Below the pieces are notes generated by a model, which saw only the letters and a program-made list of their open reading frames with translations, was not told where the DNA came from and did no database searches. Source: CAVSUZ01 sp963834715 (GTDB lineage Bacteria; Pseudomonadota; Alphaproteobacteria; Acetobacterales; Acetobacteraceae). Taken from it: DNA of 64,000 nucleotides. Positions within the stretch are counted from its first letter, which is position 1. Every line of letters starts with the position of its first letter. Both the position numbers and the translations under genes were made by a program. Of this stretch, positions 9,128 to 16,716 are shown one piece after another. The DNA lies in assembly GCA_963834715.1 (NCBI GenBank), contig CAWIDE010000022.1, positions 496,001 through 560,000 on the forward strand, read 5' to 3'.

Positions 9128-9838
9128 TCAACCGGCTGGCTGAATAGCGCTGAGGTAACCGGACATGCGTCTCACCATGTAGCGGATGCTCCAACTCAGC
9201 AACAGCACATCCGCCGCGACGCCGAGCATCGGCGATATAAGGAGAAATTCGGCGTGTGGCAAATAGATCGCGAGCGCGATGTGCACCGCACTCATGATGA
9301 TCAGCCCACTTCCCCATACCGTCGTGGTAACCAAGAACGCGCGCCCTTTATCCATCGCGACAACGGCATCGAATCGGACGCGCCTTTGCGGGCCGCTGGC
9401 GGCAACGAATTGTCGGGCGACATAAAGGATGACGGGGTGTCCGATGGCGGCCGATATCAGGAAGCCCAGTCCGATGATAGCCCCCTGGCACGAACGCAGC
9501 ACCAGCGCTACCGACACATTGGGCGACAGCACGGTGACGGTCAGGTGGATCGCGATGCCCGCCAGTGCGATGAGCGCGATGGCATCCATCATTCGTTTGC
9601 GCGAAAGTTGGAAGAGGAATCCGATGACCGGGAAGATGGTCGCATAAAGAAGCGGTAGCACGCTCTCGTTAGGAAAGCGCGGCTCCAGAAAACGGAACAG
9701 CAGATAGGGACAAAGTGCGTTGACGATCAGACTGAAAGCAATAGAGCGGAATGCGGCAGCGCGGTTGAAAGCGCCCGATGCGGCACTGGAGTTTGCAAGC
9801 TCTGGGGCTGATCGTGGCAATTCGGGCATTGATATCAT
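9128..9838 (-). CDS. VC0807-like integral membrane protein
   Basis: About 236 aa with six or so hydrophobic segments (FSLIVNALCPYLLFRFL, LLYATIFPVIGFLFQL, AIALIALAGIAIHLTV, QGAIIGLGFLISAAIG, WGSGLIIMSAVHIALAIYL, PMLGVAADVLLLSW). The order and spacing resemble the uncharacterised VC0807 family. I chose the ATG at 9838 because the conserved part begins soon after it; an ATG at 9829 is equally possible. Its stop overlaps the TTG start of the lyase gene, so the two were probably co-translated. Function unknown. Confidence 0.65.
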   Translation of the reverse strand: MISMPELPRSAPELANSSAASGAFNRAAAFRSIAFSLIVNALCPYLLFRFLEPRFPNESVLPLLYATIFPVIGFLFQLSRKRMMDAIALIALAGIAIHLTVTVLSPNVSVALVLRSCQGAIIGLGFLISAAIGHPVILYVARQFVAASGPQRRVRFDAVVAMDKGRAFLVTTTVWGSGLIIMSAVHIALAIYLPHAEFLLISPMLGVAADVLLLSWSIRYMVRRMSGYLSAIQPAG

Positions 9839-10128
9839 CGCGAGAGAGATGGGCTTCACTGACAGGACGGAAAGGGCCGAGATCTGGACCGCGCCGGTGG
9901 CCGGCGCATCCGCGAATGCCGGCCAGCCTTTCGGCTGACCGGCATTGAGTTCTTGGTTTCGCGCGCGGCCGCCCCACCAACCCCGCGCGCGATACCGCTC
10001 GCATGAGATCAAGCCTCATGCTGCGCGGTATAACAGGCCGCCGAGCCGCCAAGCGGGAGCGATGTCGCACCCTGGACAGGGATGCCGTCTGGCCGCAGCC
10101 TGGAGTTGCATCATGCAGAGGAGCCGTC

Positions 10129-10761
10129 ATGCTGTTTGATTTCGCCGGGATGGCCCCGGAGAACGTCTATAAGCTGCTAGTGTCTACGGTCGTGCCGCGG
10201 CCGATTGCCTGGGTGACGACGAGGGACATCGACGGCACGGTCAATGCAGCGCCGTTTTCGTTTTTCAACGCGGTTTCCGGAAACCCGCCTGTGCTGGTAA
10301 TCGGGATCGGGGGACGGGCGCCGGGGGATGTGAAGGACACGGGCGGGAATATCCGGCGCACCGGTCAGTTCGTGGTCAACCTGGTGAGTTATGGCCTGGC
10401 AGAGCGCATGAACATCACGGCGATCGATTTCGGCAAGGAGGTGAACGAGCTGCGGGAGGCTGGATTAACCATCGCGCCGAGCGCGCGCGTGCAACCGCCG
10501 CGGATCGCGGAAGCGCCGGTTTCATTTGAATGCGAACGGTTGGTGATTGTGGAGGTCGGGGTTGACCGGGCGGTGGTTCTGGGCCGCGCGGTTGCGGTGC
10601 ATATTAGGGACGAGTTCGTGCTGGATGAGGAGCGCGGCTACGTCGATACGCCGAAGCTGGGCTTGATCGGGAGGATGCACGGGCGTGGGTGGTATGCGCG
10701 CACAACGGAGCTGTTCGAGATGCCACGGATCGCGGTGGAAGATTGGGAGCGGCGGAGTTAA
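10129..10761 (+). CDS. Flavin reductase-like (FMN-binding split barrel) protein
   Basis: A 210-aa protein with the flavin-reductase-like fold: VPRPIAWVTT near the N-terminus, NAAPFSFFNAVSGNPPVLVIG, KDTGGNIRRTGQFVVNLVS and a C-terminal LGLIGRMHGRGWYARTTELF. Members bind FMN, and some reduce flavins for partner monooxygenases, but many have no known substrate. The ATG at 10129 follows GAGGAG; the frame is open further upstream without family similarity. It is divergent from the membrane protein gene at 9838 and has no co-directional partner. Confidence 0.88.
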   Translation: MLFDFAGMAPENVYKLLVSTVVPRPIAWVTTRDIDGTVNAAPFSFFNAVSGNPPVLVIGIGGRAPGDVKDTGGNIRRTGQFVVNLVSYGLAERMNITAIDFGKEVNELREAGLTIAPSARVQPPRIAEAPVSFECERLVIVEVGVDRAVVLGRAVAVHIRDEFVLDEERGYVDTPKLGLIGRMHGRGWYARTTELFEMPRIAVEDWERRS

Positions 10762-11389
10762 GGATTAGTCCGCGCGACCCGGAATATTACGAGCTTATCC
10801 CATAAGACTTTTTCATTAACTAACCGTCCGAGACTTCTCACTAAGCAACACGTCCCGGTTCTGGGTGAGCGTGACCACATACGAAAGAATCTGATTGTCT
10901 GGTTATGAACTCTGGGCGTTCTCCCCGTGTGCTGTCGTCAGGCCGGCGGGAATTTGGTAACGATCTGCCTTCGACATGACATTTCTTCCTAATGGGGTAG
11001 AATTTCCTATTGCAAATAGGTGCCGAAGAGTTTTAATTTCCCTGTTTATAGATCGGCCTGGTTCAAAAGCGAAACAAAGGAATCGAAAGAACTGGGGGGA
11101 ATGTTGCCAGTGATGCGCCGAAGTGTTGAGCGCGACGGCTGTTTTCGGGGACTTCAGCACCCCCGGCCTCTCGGCCGTCCAGCGGCGTCCCTGCTAACCA
11201 CCTGCGATTTTTAAGTGCGCTGGTTAATTGGAGGCGATACCGCCGCTATCCGGACAACTGTTCAGCGCCTGCTCATCCTAAGCGTTTGCGGTTCCGTATC
11301 TCAGGGCGCGGTCCTGCCGCAAACCAAGATCTGTTTTGCCGCGTTCTGTCGAGCGATAAGCTTTAATCGCCAGCAGGGAGGGTATATCG
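10762..11389. other. Intergenic stretch, possible tiny ORF
   Basis: No recognisable gene. On the minus strand, AGGAAGAA precedes an ATG at 10977 that opens a 24-codon ORF (MSKADRYQIPAGLT...) ending at 10903. The same frame stays open for about 28 codons after that TAA, so it may be a short gene with a nonsense codon, but I do not recognise the sequence. The region has lower GC than its surroundings. Confidence 0.3.
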
Positions 11390-11845
11390 ATGGTTGAATT
11401 GCTTGCCAGCATTGTCGGGGCTTTGGCGGCCGGCGCGGCGGCTAAAGCCGGGGAAGTTGGCGGTCGCGCGATTACCGACGCCTATGACGCTCTGCGGGCC
11501 TTGATCGTCCGTAAGCTCGGTAAGAGCGGCGCCGTGCAGAGCGTGGAGGATGAACCACACTCCGAGGCGGCGCAGACAACGCTCGCCGAGTTGATTTCAA
11601 AGGCCGGTCTCGCCAACGACCCTGAACTCGCGCAGCACGCTGAGGCGGTGCAGACGGCGATTGCTGGCGCCTCGGGGCCAGGTGGCGCGGATATCGAGGT
11701 GGGCGACATCATCGCTAAGGCGAATGTGCTGGTGAACAATCTGGCCGCGACCGGCCGGATCAAATTGGGCAGTCTGCGGGCCGAGACCGGGGACGCGACC
11801 CTCACCAATCTGGCGGCAGGAGGCACAGCACCAAAAAAAGCCTGA
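11390..11845 (+). CDS. N-terminal part of a TPR effector-like protein (151 aa in frame 0)
   Basis: Starts at ATG 11390 after AGGGAGG. It begins with a small hydrophobic/Gly-Ala helix (VELLASIVGALAAGAAAKAGEVGG), then an alpha-helical DAYDALRALIVRKLG region of the kind found at the N-terminus of STAND- or TPR-type effector proteins, then an IEVGDIIAKANVLV motif. Frame 0 stops at 11845 right after CCAAAAAAAGCC. The -1 frame stays open into the TPR ORF and holds a matching IQIGDITAGRDVIFG motif. I therefore think it is the front of one protein of about 784 aa. Function is unknown. Confidence 0.6.
   Translation: MVELLASIVGALAAGAAAKAGEVGGRAITDAYDALRALIVRKLGKSGAVQSVEDEPHSEAAQTTLAELISKAGLANDPELAQHAEAVQTAIAGASGPGGADIEVGDIIAKANVLVNNLAATGRIKLGSLRAETGDATLTNLAAGGTAPKKA
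11818..11845 (+). promoter_or_regulatory. Candidate programmed -1 ribosomal frameshift site
   Basis: AGGAGG (11818-11823) is followed after 9 bases by A AAA AAA (11833-11839) in the frame X-XXY-YYZ, with a zero-frame TGA at 11843. This matches the dnaX design: an internal Shine-Dalgarno about 10 bases upstream of an A-rich slippery heptamer. The AGGAGG has no start codon at a usable distance in any frame. A -1 slip reads on as Lys-Lys-Ser-Leu-Ser-Gly and enters the TPR ORF. The alternative is a simple one-base indel in the A run. Confidence 0.5.
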
Positions 11846-12033
11846 GCGGGGGCGCGACGGGCGAGGCGTCTTTCGCAGCTGAGGATAGAAGCCCAACAGC
11901 GGCGCCCGATCCCGGGATCCAGATCGGCGACATTACGGCCGGGCGCGACGTTATATTCGGTGCCCGCCCGACCGAGCTGATCCGCTTAACCGAGGTCTTT
12001 TCCCAGCAGATCGCGGTCAGCAACGAAGCGCGT

Positions 12034-13743
12034 GTGCTGGCGGAGGTGCGTGTCGCCGAGCTCGCTACTCAACTCGGTTTCACCCGGGAGGCGGTGATCA
12101 GCTTCTTCCAGATCGTGGGTGAGCAGGACGTACCGCTCGAGAAGGTGCCGCTGAAGCTGAATGAGATCGCGGCGCGGCACCGAGATATGCTCGACCGGTG
12201 GTCTGTACTGGACACGACCGATCCAGTGAGCGCTAACCTCCTGGAGGAAGCCAGGCAAGCTATCGAGACTGGTCGCTACGACGAGGCTGACTCGCTGCTG
12301 TTGCGGGAATGCGAGGCGGACATCGCAGCCGCACGCCAAGCGGAGTACATTGCACAGCAGGCGCGAGAGGCGGCGGAGCGTCGGCTGCTCCGAGTGGCCC
12401 AGTCGGAAGAGAAGCGTGGTGATCTCGCGATGACACGCTTGCGATACAGCGACGCCGCCGAACACTATGCAGCCGCCGTGGGCTTCGTGCCGGCCCACCT
12501 GCCGGATCGCCGCAACTCACTGCTATCACGACGGGCCAACGCCCTGTATTGCCAAGGCTGCGAGCGCGGCGACAACGACGCACTGCGCCACTGCGTTGAA
12601 ACATTCCGCGTGGTTCTGGAAGGCGTGCCGCGCGAGCGGGTTCCGCTTCAATGGGCCGCAATACAGAACAACCTCGGCAACGCGCTCTGGAGGCTTGGGG
12701 GGCGCGAGAGTGACACGGCCCGTCTGGAAGAGGCGGTGGCCGCCTATCGCGCGGCATTGGAAGTGAGGACACGTGATCGGGCGCCGCTCCAATGGGCGGC
12801 AACCCAGATGAACCTTGGCAACGTCCTTGCCACTCTTGGCAAACGGGAGTGCGGGACCGCGTGTCTGGGGCAGGCGGTGGCCGCCTACCACGCAGCGCTG
12901 CAGGAGATGACGCGCGAGCGGACACCGCTCGACTGGGCGACGACGCAGAACAACCTCGGCAGCGCCCTCCTGGCATTGGGCGAGCGGGAGTGCGGGACGG
13001 CATGCCTAGAGGATGCGGTTTCTTCCTATCGGGCGGCGCTGGAAGTGAGAACCCGTGATCGTGCCCCACTCGAGTGGGCGACAACGCAGAACAACCTCGG
13101 CAATGCCCTGACGATGCTGGGTGAACGTGAGACTGGGACGGCGTGGCTGGAAGAGGCGGTTTCCGCTTATCGTGCGGCGCTGGAGGTGAGGACGCGCGAT
13201 CGGGTGCCGCTCCGCTGGGCGACGACACAGAACAATCTCGCGAATGCGCTCACGACCCTTGGTGAGCGTGAGAATGGGACGGCGCGGCTGGAGGAAGCGA
13301 TTTCTGCCTACCGCGCGGCGCTGCAGGAGAGGACGCGCGATCGGGTGCCGCTCGACTGGGCGATGACGCAGATGAATCTCGGCAGCGCGCTTGAGATGCT
13401 GGGAGAGCGCGAAAGTGGGACGACGCGGCTGGAGGAGGCGGTCGCTGCTTATCGGGCAGCGTTGCAGGAGAGGACGCGGGATCGGGTGCCGCTCGACTGG
13501 GCGATGACCCAAATGAATTTAGGGAACGCACTTGCAGCCCTGAGCGAGCGGGCGAATGGAACTGCGTATGTGGAGGAGGCGCTGGCGGCTTGGAATGCCT
13601 GCCTCGGAGTTACCGCTTCTATTTGGCCGCCCGACTGGATTGAGTTCGTCCAAACTCGCCGAGACGAACTGAAGTCAAAGCTTCGTCCCCCTACGGCGGC
13701 GGTGGCGAGCGCATCCTCGGCAACTATAATCATTACGTTATGA
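12034..13743 (+). CDS. TPR-repeat protein (main part; coding probably continuous from 11390)
   Basis: Coordinates use the first in-frame GTG, but the same frame is open from before 11839 and encodes GARPTELIRLTEVFSQQ, so the true start is probably at 11390 through a -1 shift. Residues 1-120 are helical (FTREAVISFFQIVGEQDVPLEKVPLKL, then a coiled stretch). From residue 204 there are seven 47-aa tetratricopeptide units (PLxWAxTQxNLGxAL...LEEAVAAYRAAL). No catalytic domain is seen, so a scaffold or sensor role is likely. It is followed by FecR-domain and outer-membrane genes on the same strand, the next ATG overlapping the stop. Confidence 0.8.
   Translation: MLAEVRVAELATQLGFTREAVISFFQIVGEQDVPLEKVPLKLNEIAARHRDMLDRWSVLDTTDPVSANLLEEARQAIETGRYDEADSLLLRECEADIAAARQAEYIAQQAREAAERRLLRVAQSEEKRGDLAMTRLRYSDAAEHYAAAVGFVPAHLPDRRNSLLSRRANALYCQGCERGDNDALRHCVETFRVVLEGVPRERVPLQWAAIQNNLGNALWRLGGRESDTARLEEAVAAYRAALEVRTRDRAPLQWAATQMNLGNVLATLGKRECGTACLGQAVAAYHAALQEMTRERTPLDWATTQNNLGSALLALGERECGTACLEDAVSSYRAALEVRTRDRAPLEWATTQNNLGNALTMLGERETGTAWLEEAVSAYRAALEVRTRDRVPLRWATTQNNLANALTTLGERENGTARLEEAISAYRAALQERTRDRVPLDWAMTQMNLGSALEMLGERESGTTRLEEAVAAYRAALQERTRDRVPLDWAMTQMNLGNALAALSERANGTAYVEEALAAWNACLGVTASIWPPDWIEFVQTRRDELKSKLRPPTAAVASASSATIIITL
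12643..13629 (+). repeat. Seven tandem 141-bp (47-aa) TPR units
   Basis: The period is exactly 47 codons. Units begin PLQWAAIQ, PLQWAATQ, PLDWATTQ, PLEWATTQ, PLRWATTQ, PLDWAMTQ and PLDWAMTQ. Neighbouring units are very similar in DNA, especially the last four, which suggests recent unit duplication. The final unit diverges after LAAWNACLG. Confidence 0.9.
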
Positions 13744-13766
13744 TCGGATCTTGTCTGGGGGTATTC

Positions 13767-14414
13767 ATGTGGCGCAAGTTGATCAGCATCGTAATGTCGC
13801 TTTCTGGGTTGATACTATTGGCGAGCGTAGCATCCGCTGAGGTGCTTATAGGCACGGTGGCCGGGATGAGCGGATCAGTTACTGATCGCGGTCGTGCGTT
13901 GCGACCTGGCGAAATGGTGCGGGTCGGTGATACGATTGATGTACCGGCAGATAGCCGTCTGAAACTGCGGATGGCCGATGGATCGGTGATCTCGGTGGCG
14001 CCGGGCAGCAGCATGCAAATAACCAATTACAACGTTGGTGGCGCCGGCCGGTATGTGCAGCTCTCGTTGACGCAGGGGTTGCTACGGGTGCTTGTCGCTG
14101 CGGCTCGCGGTCCTTCCACGTTCGATGTGCGGACCGCAGCTGGTACTGCATCGGTACGTTCGCGTTCTGCCGATTGGTTTGTGAGGGTGCAATCAGGTGG
14201 GGTTCAGGTCGGGGTATTGGACGGTACCGTCGATTTAAGTGGTGCAGCGACAAGGCAGTCGGTTTCGATCCCCTCCCACTGGGGCACGAGGAGCGAGATC
14301 GGGCTTAAGGTTATGCCGCCTCGGCGCTGGGGCAAGTCGGACTTCAGCCCGGTGATTGATCTTACGGAATGTTGTCAATTAGCCCAACCAAAAGTGGCGC
14401 AGCCTAGCGATTGA
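13767..14414 (+). CDS. Exported FecR-domain protein
   Basis: A 215-aa protein with a cleavable signal peptide (MWRKLISIVMSLSGLILLASVASA) and a FecR-like domain: VSGSV-type start (GMSGSVTDRGRALRPGEMVRVGDTI), SRLKLRMADGSVISVAPGSSM, FDVRTAAGTASVRS and a C-terminal VLDGTVDLSG. These domains are beta-rich and periplasmic. ATG 13767 has GGGGG upstream; an ATG at 13740 overlaps the TPR stop but has no ribosome site. There is no anti-sigma helix, so it is not a classical FecR. The neighbours suggest a cell-envelope system. Confidence 0.85.
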   Translation: MWRKLISIVMSLSGLILLASVASAEVLIGTVAGMSGSVTDRGRALRPGEMVRVGDTIDVPADSRLKLRMADGSVISVAPGSSMQITNYNVGGAGRYVQLSLTQGLLRVLVAAARGPSTFDVRTAAGTASVRSRSADWFVRVQSGGVQVGVLDGTVDLSGAATRQSVSIPSHWGTRSEIGLKVMPPRRWGKSDFSPVIDLTECCQLAQPKVAQPSD

Positions 14415-14548
14415 CACCCGGTAAAGTTGCGACCTGTACTTAGGTTGGCAGGCGGGCGCATAAGAGTAACGTACAGATAAATTGTTGACTTAACTCAGCG
14501 GTGTTTGCTTCACTTCCGATAGGGAGTGCCGATTCCTGGAGAAGTGGC

Positions 14549-15445
14549 GTGAGCAACAGATCAAGCTGTTACCCCCACCGCCTCAGCAGTTCCGCTCGCT
14601 GCCGGAGTGTTATCGCGGTTCTCCAGGCTGCGCTCATCGGCCTGACGCCGAGCACGGGCATTGCCTACACTTCTGCTGGGGACCGAAATTTTCCAGCTAC
14701 CCTCATTTTACCCCAGGTTGCCCCCTCGGACGCGTTTTGGATCACTCCCCAAACGCTGCCAATGACAGGGGGAAGACAAACCCAGCTTACCGGAACCTAC
14801 ACCAAAACGATTACCGAACGGTTTGGATTGCAGTTTGAGGATGGGTTTACGCGGCTGGGATCGGAAACCCAAGCTCAGAGCCCTGACGTGCAACTGCAAT
14901 ATGAAGCGGTCCTTAACGAGGAACATGAATTTATTCTATCGCTCCAGGTGGACCAGAGTTTCGGTTCGAACAACGACCTTCCGGCGAGCCCTGCAACAAC
15001 GCCGGCTGTAACCTTCGCCAAGGGTCTGGGTGACCTCCCGATCGGCTATTTGCGTCCGCTCGCAATCACCGGCATCGCAGGCTACTCCGCCGCACAAGGC
15101 GCACATCCCAACGCGATGATTACCGGCTTATCCGTCCAATATTCAATACCGTATCTGCTGTCGAAAGTGGCGTATGTTGACCTGCCGCCAGTCTTGCGTG
15201 GAATGACGCCTATCACGGAGGTGATGTACACCACCGCGGTTGGACGGAACTACGGTCAGGAAGCGAAACTGGTAGTCGCACCGGGTGTTAGCTACACTCA
15301 AGGTAGCGGGTGGGAATTTGGCATTGAGGCGCTGATCCCCGGCACGAGTGGGGCGGGTCACGGGGTCGGCGTCATTGCCCAGTTTGTCGTACAACTTGAT
15401 TATCTTCTGCCCAACAGCATTCTCGGGCGGCCTATATTCCCCTGA
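14549..15445 (+). CDS. Predicted outer-membrane beta-barrel protein
   Basis: About 298 aa. The GTG at 14549 has GGAGAAG upstream; a GTG at 14501 would add 16 residues. After a signal-like segment (SVIAVLQAALIGLTPSTGIAY) there are alternating beta-strand patterns (QTQLTGTYTKTITERFGLQFEDGF, VQLQYEAVLNEEHEFILSLQV) and a C-terminal strand ending near FVVQLDYLL. Proteins of this type are usually annotated as hypothetical outer-membrane proteins. It follows the FecR gene by 134 bases on the same strand. Specific function unknown. Confidence 0.6.
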   Translation: MSNRSSCYPHRLSSSARCRSVIAVLQAALIGLTPSTGIAYTSAGDRNFPATLILPQVAPSDAFWITPQTLPMTGGRQTQLTGTYTKTITERFGLQFEDGFTRLGSETQAQSPDVQLQYEAVLNEEHEFILSLQVDQSFGSNNDLPASPATTPAVTFAKGLGDLPIGYLRPLAITGIAGYSAAQGAHPNAMITGLSVQYSIPYLLSKVAYVDLPPVLRGMTPITEVMYTTAVGRNYGQEAKLVVAPGVSYTQGSGWEFGIEALIPGTSGAGHGVGVIAQFVVQLDYLLPNSILGRPIFP

Positions 15446-15461
15446 CCGAGCCCCTGGTTCA

Positions 15462-16586
15462 TCAAGACATGGCGCCACGAGCGGCAACTGGCCAAAGGCT
15501 CTCGACACGACCGTTGCGGATGCCGACATACCAATCGTAGCGATCGACCGTGGGATCGCAATGGCCGGGGACGAGGCGGAGTTTTTCCCCGAGCTTCGGC
15601 GCACCCGTTTCGGATGGAACTTCCAGCTTGCCATGCTCGTCGGAAGCGCCGAGGTAGCGGATATCGGGTCGTTGCCAGATGAGCGGTAGGCCGCTATCGA
15701 CGGCCAGCGCCTTGAGACCGGCATCGAGCACAGCGATACCGGGCCGCGGCGTGCTCATGACCGTGGATAGAACGAACAGGGCATGGCGGAAGGTGCTGAT
15801 GGGATGGCCTAACTCGTCAAGGTTGCGAGCGTAATCAACGTCCATGAAGACGTAACTGCCGGCCTGGATTTCGTTGTAGATTCCGGACGCGACTTCGAGC
15901 TCGAAGGTGCCGGTGCCGGCGCCGCCGACGATGGGGCACTCCAACCCCTGCTGACGGAGTTGCTCCACGGTGCGTCGCGAGGCATCTGCCGCAGCTTCGA
16001 TGAGGTGGCGGCGTTCCTCGACCGTGCGCTTGTGTTGCGCGCTACCATGGTAAGCCTGCAGGCCGCCGAAAATCAGATGACGGGACCGGGCGATGCGTTG
16101 CGCAAGAGCGACCGCCTCGGGACCGGGGGCGACGCCGCAGCGTCCGGCCCCGACATCGATTTCGAGCAGGACTGGTAGGCGGATAGCGGCTGCCTCCGCG
16201 GCGGCTTCGATGGCCGAAACCTGCGCCGCGTGGTCGGCACAGACGGCGACCTTGGCAATGTGCGCAAGGGCCGCGAGCCGGGCGAGCTTGGCGGTTCCAA
16301 CCACTTCGTTGCTGACCAGGATATCGGGGATGCCGCCCCAAGCCAGGACCTCCGCCTCAGCGACTTTTTGCACGCACTGACCGACGGCGCCGCGGGCCAT
16401 CTGCAGCCGGGCGATGACGGGGGATTTGTGAGTCTTCGCGTGCGCGCGCAGCCGCGCCTGTGACTGCGCAAGCAGGCCGGCCATCCGGTCCAAGTTATGT
16501 TCGAAGGCGTCAAGATCGATAACGAGGGCTGGCGTGTCGATTTCATCTTCACGCATTCCCGGCTGGGCCGGCGGCGGCTGGAGCAT
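15462..16586 (-). CDS. DSD1-family PLP enzyme (D-threonine aldolase / D-serine dehydratase-like)
   Basis: A 374-aa protein of the alanine-racemase-N fold. DTPALVIDLDAFEHNL is followed by RAHAKTHKSP with the PLP lysine. A later GGAGTGTFELE loop binds phosphate, and the C-terminal domain contains the zinc-site His and Cys in LVPGHCDPTVDRYD plus DEHGKLEV. Such enzymes cleave D-threonine or D-3-hydroxyaspartate or dehydrate D-serine; the substrate cannot be settled here. ATG 16586 has AGGAAG upstream. It converges on the outer-membrane gene with a 16-base gap. Confidence 0.9.
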   Translation of the reverse strand: MLQPPPAQPGMREDEIDTPALVIDLDAFEHNLDRMAGLLAQSQARLRAHAKTHKSPVIARLQMARGAVGQCVQKVAEAEVLAWGGIPDILVSNEVVGTAKLARLAALAHIAKVAVCADHAAQVSAIEAAAEAAAIRLPVLLEIDVGAGRCGVAPGPEAVALAQRIARSRHLIFGGLQAYHGSAQHKRTVEERRHLIEAAADASRRTVEQLRQQGLECPIVGGAGTGTFELEVASGIYNEIQAGSYVFMDVDYARNLDELGHPISTFRHALFVLSTVMSTPRPGIAVLDAGLKALAVDSGLPLIWQRPDIRYLGASDEHGKLEVPSETGAPKLGEKLRLVPGHCDPTVDRYDWYVGIRNGRVESLWPVAARGAMS

Positions 16587-16716
16587 GAGGTCTTCCTGAA
16601 GTTGCGGGCGGAGTGTCGCCCCGACGCGCGGTTGCGGCAAGGCGCGCGGCATTAACCGGATTTCAACGAATCCAGCTTTTTCTACAGCGTCGAAAATACC
16701 TGAAGGAAGATCGCCA

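Larger units (their letters stand above)
1..9131 (-). pseudogene. Alginate lyase family (PL5-like) gene split into three pieces by IS elements
   Basis: The pieces are 9131-8944 (N-terminus), 3048-2701 (middle) and 179-1 (C-terminal part, running off the window). The N-terminal piece has a SRRALLLTG-type signal sequence and ends VRDYYSD. Removing the IS256 element and one copy of its 8-bp duplication joins this in frame to PHHSVVDPAR. The middle carries AACAAGWLTQFAL and WILGSLALAWLKIR, and the third piece carries NNHRYWAG, the conserved PL5 alginate lyase motif, which places the family. The likely start is TTG at 9131, overlapping the stop of the upstream membrane protein gene (TTGA). The join across the IS91-like element is open but leaves about 30 more residues between conserved blocks than in AlgL, so that junction may not be exact. 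Substrate is inferred from family only. Confidence 0.72.
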
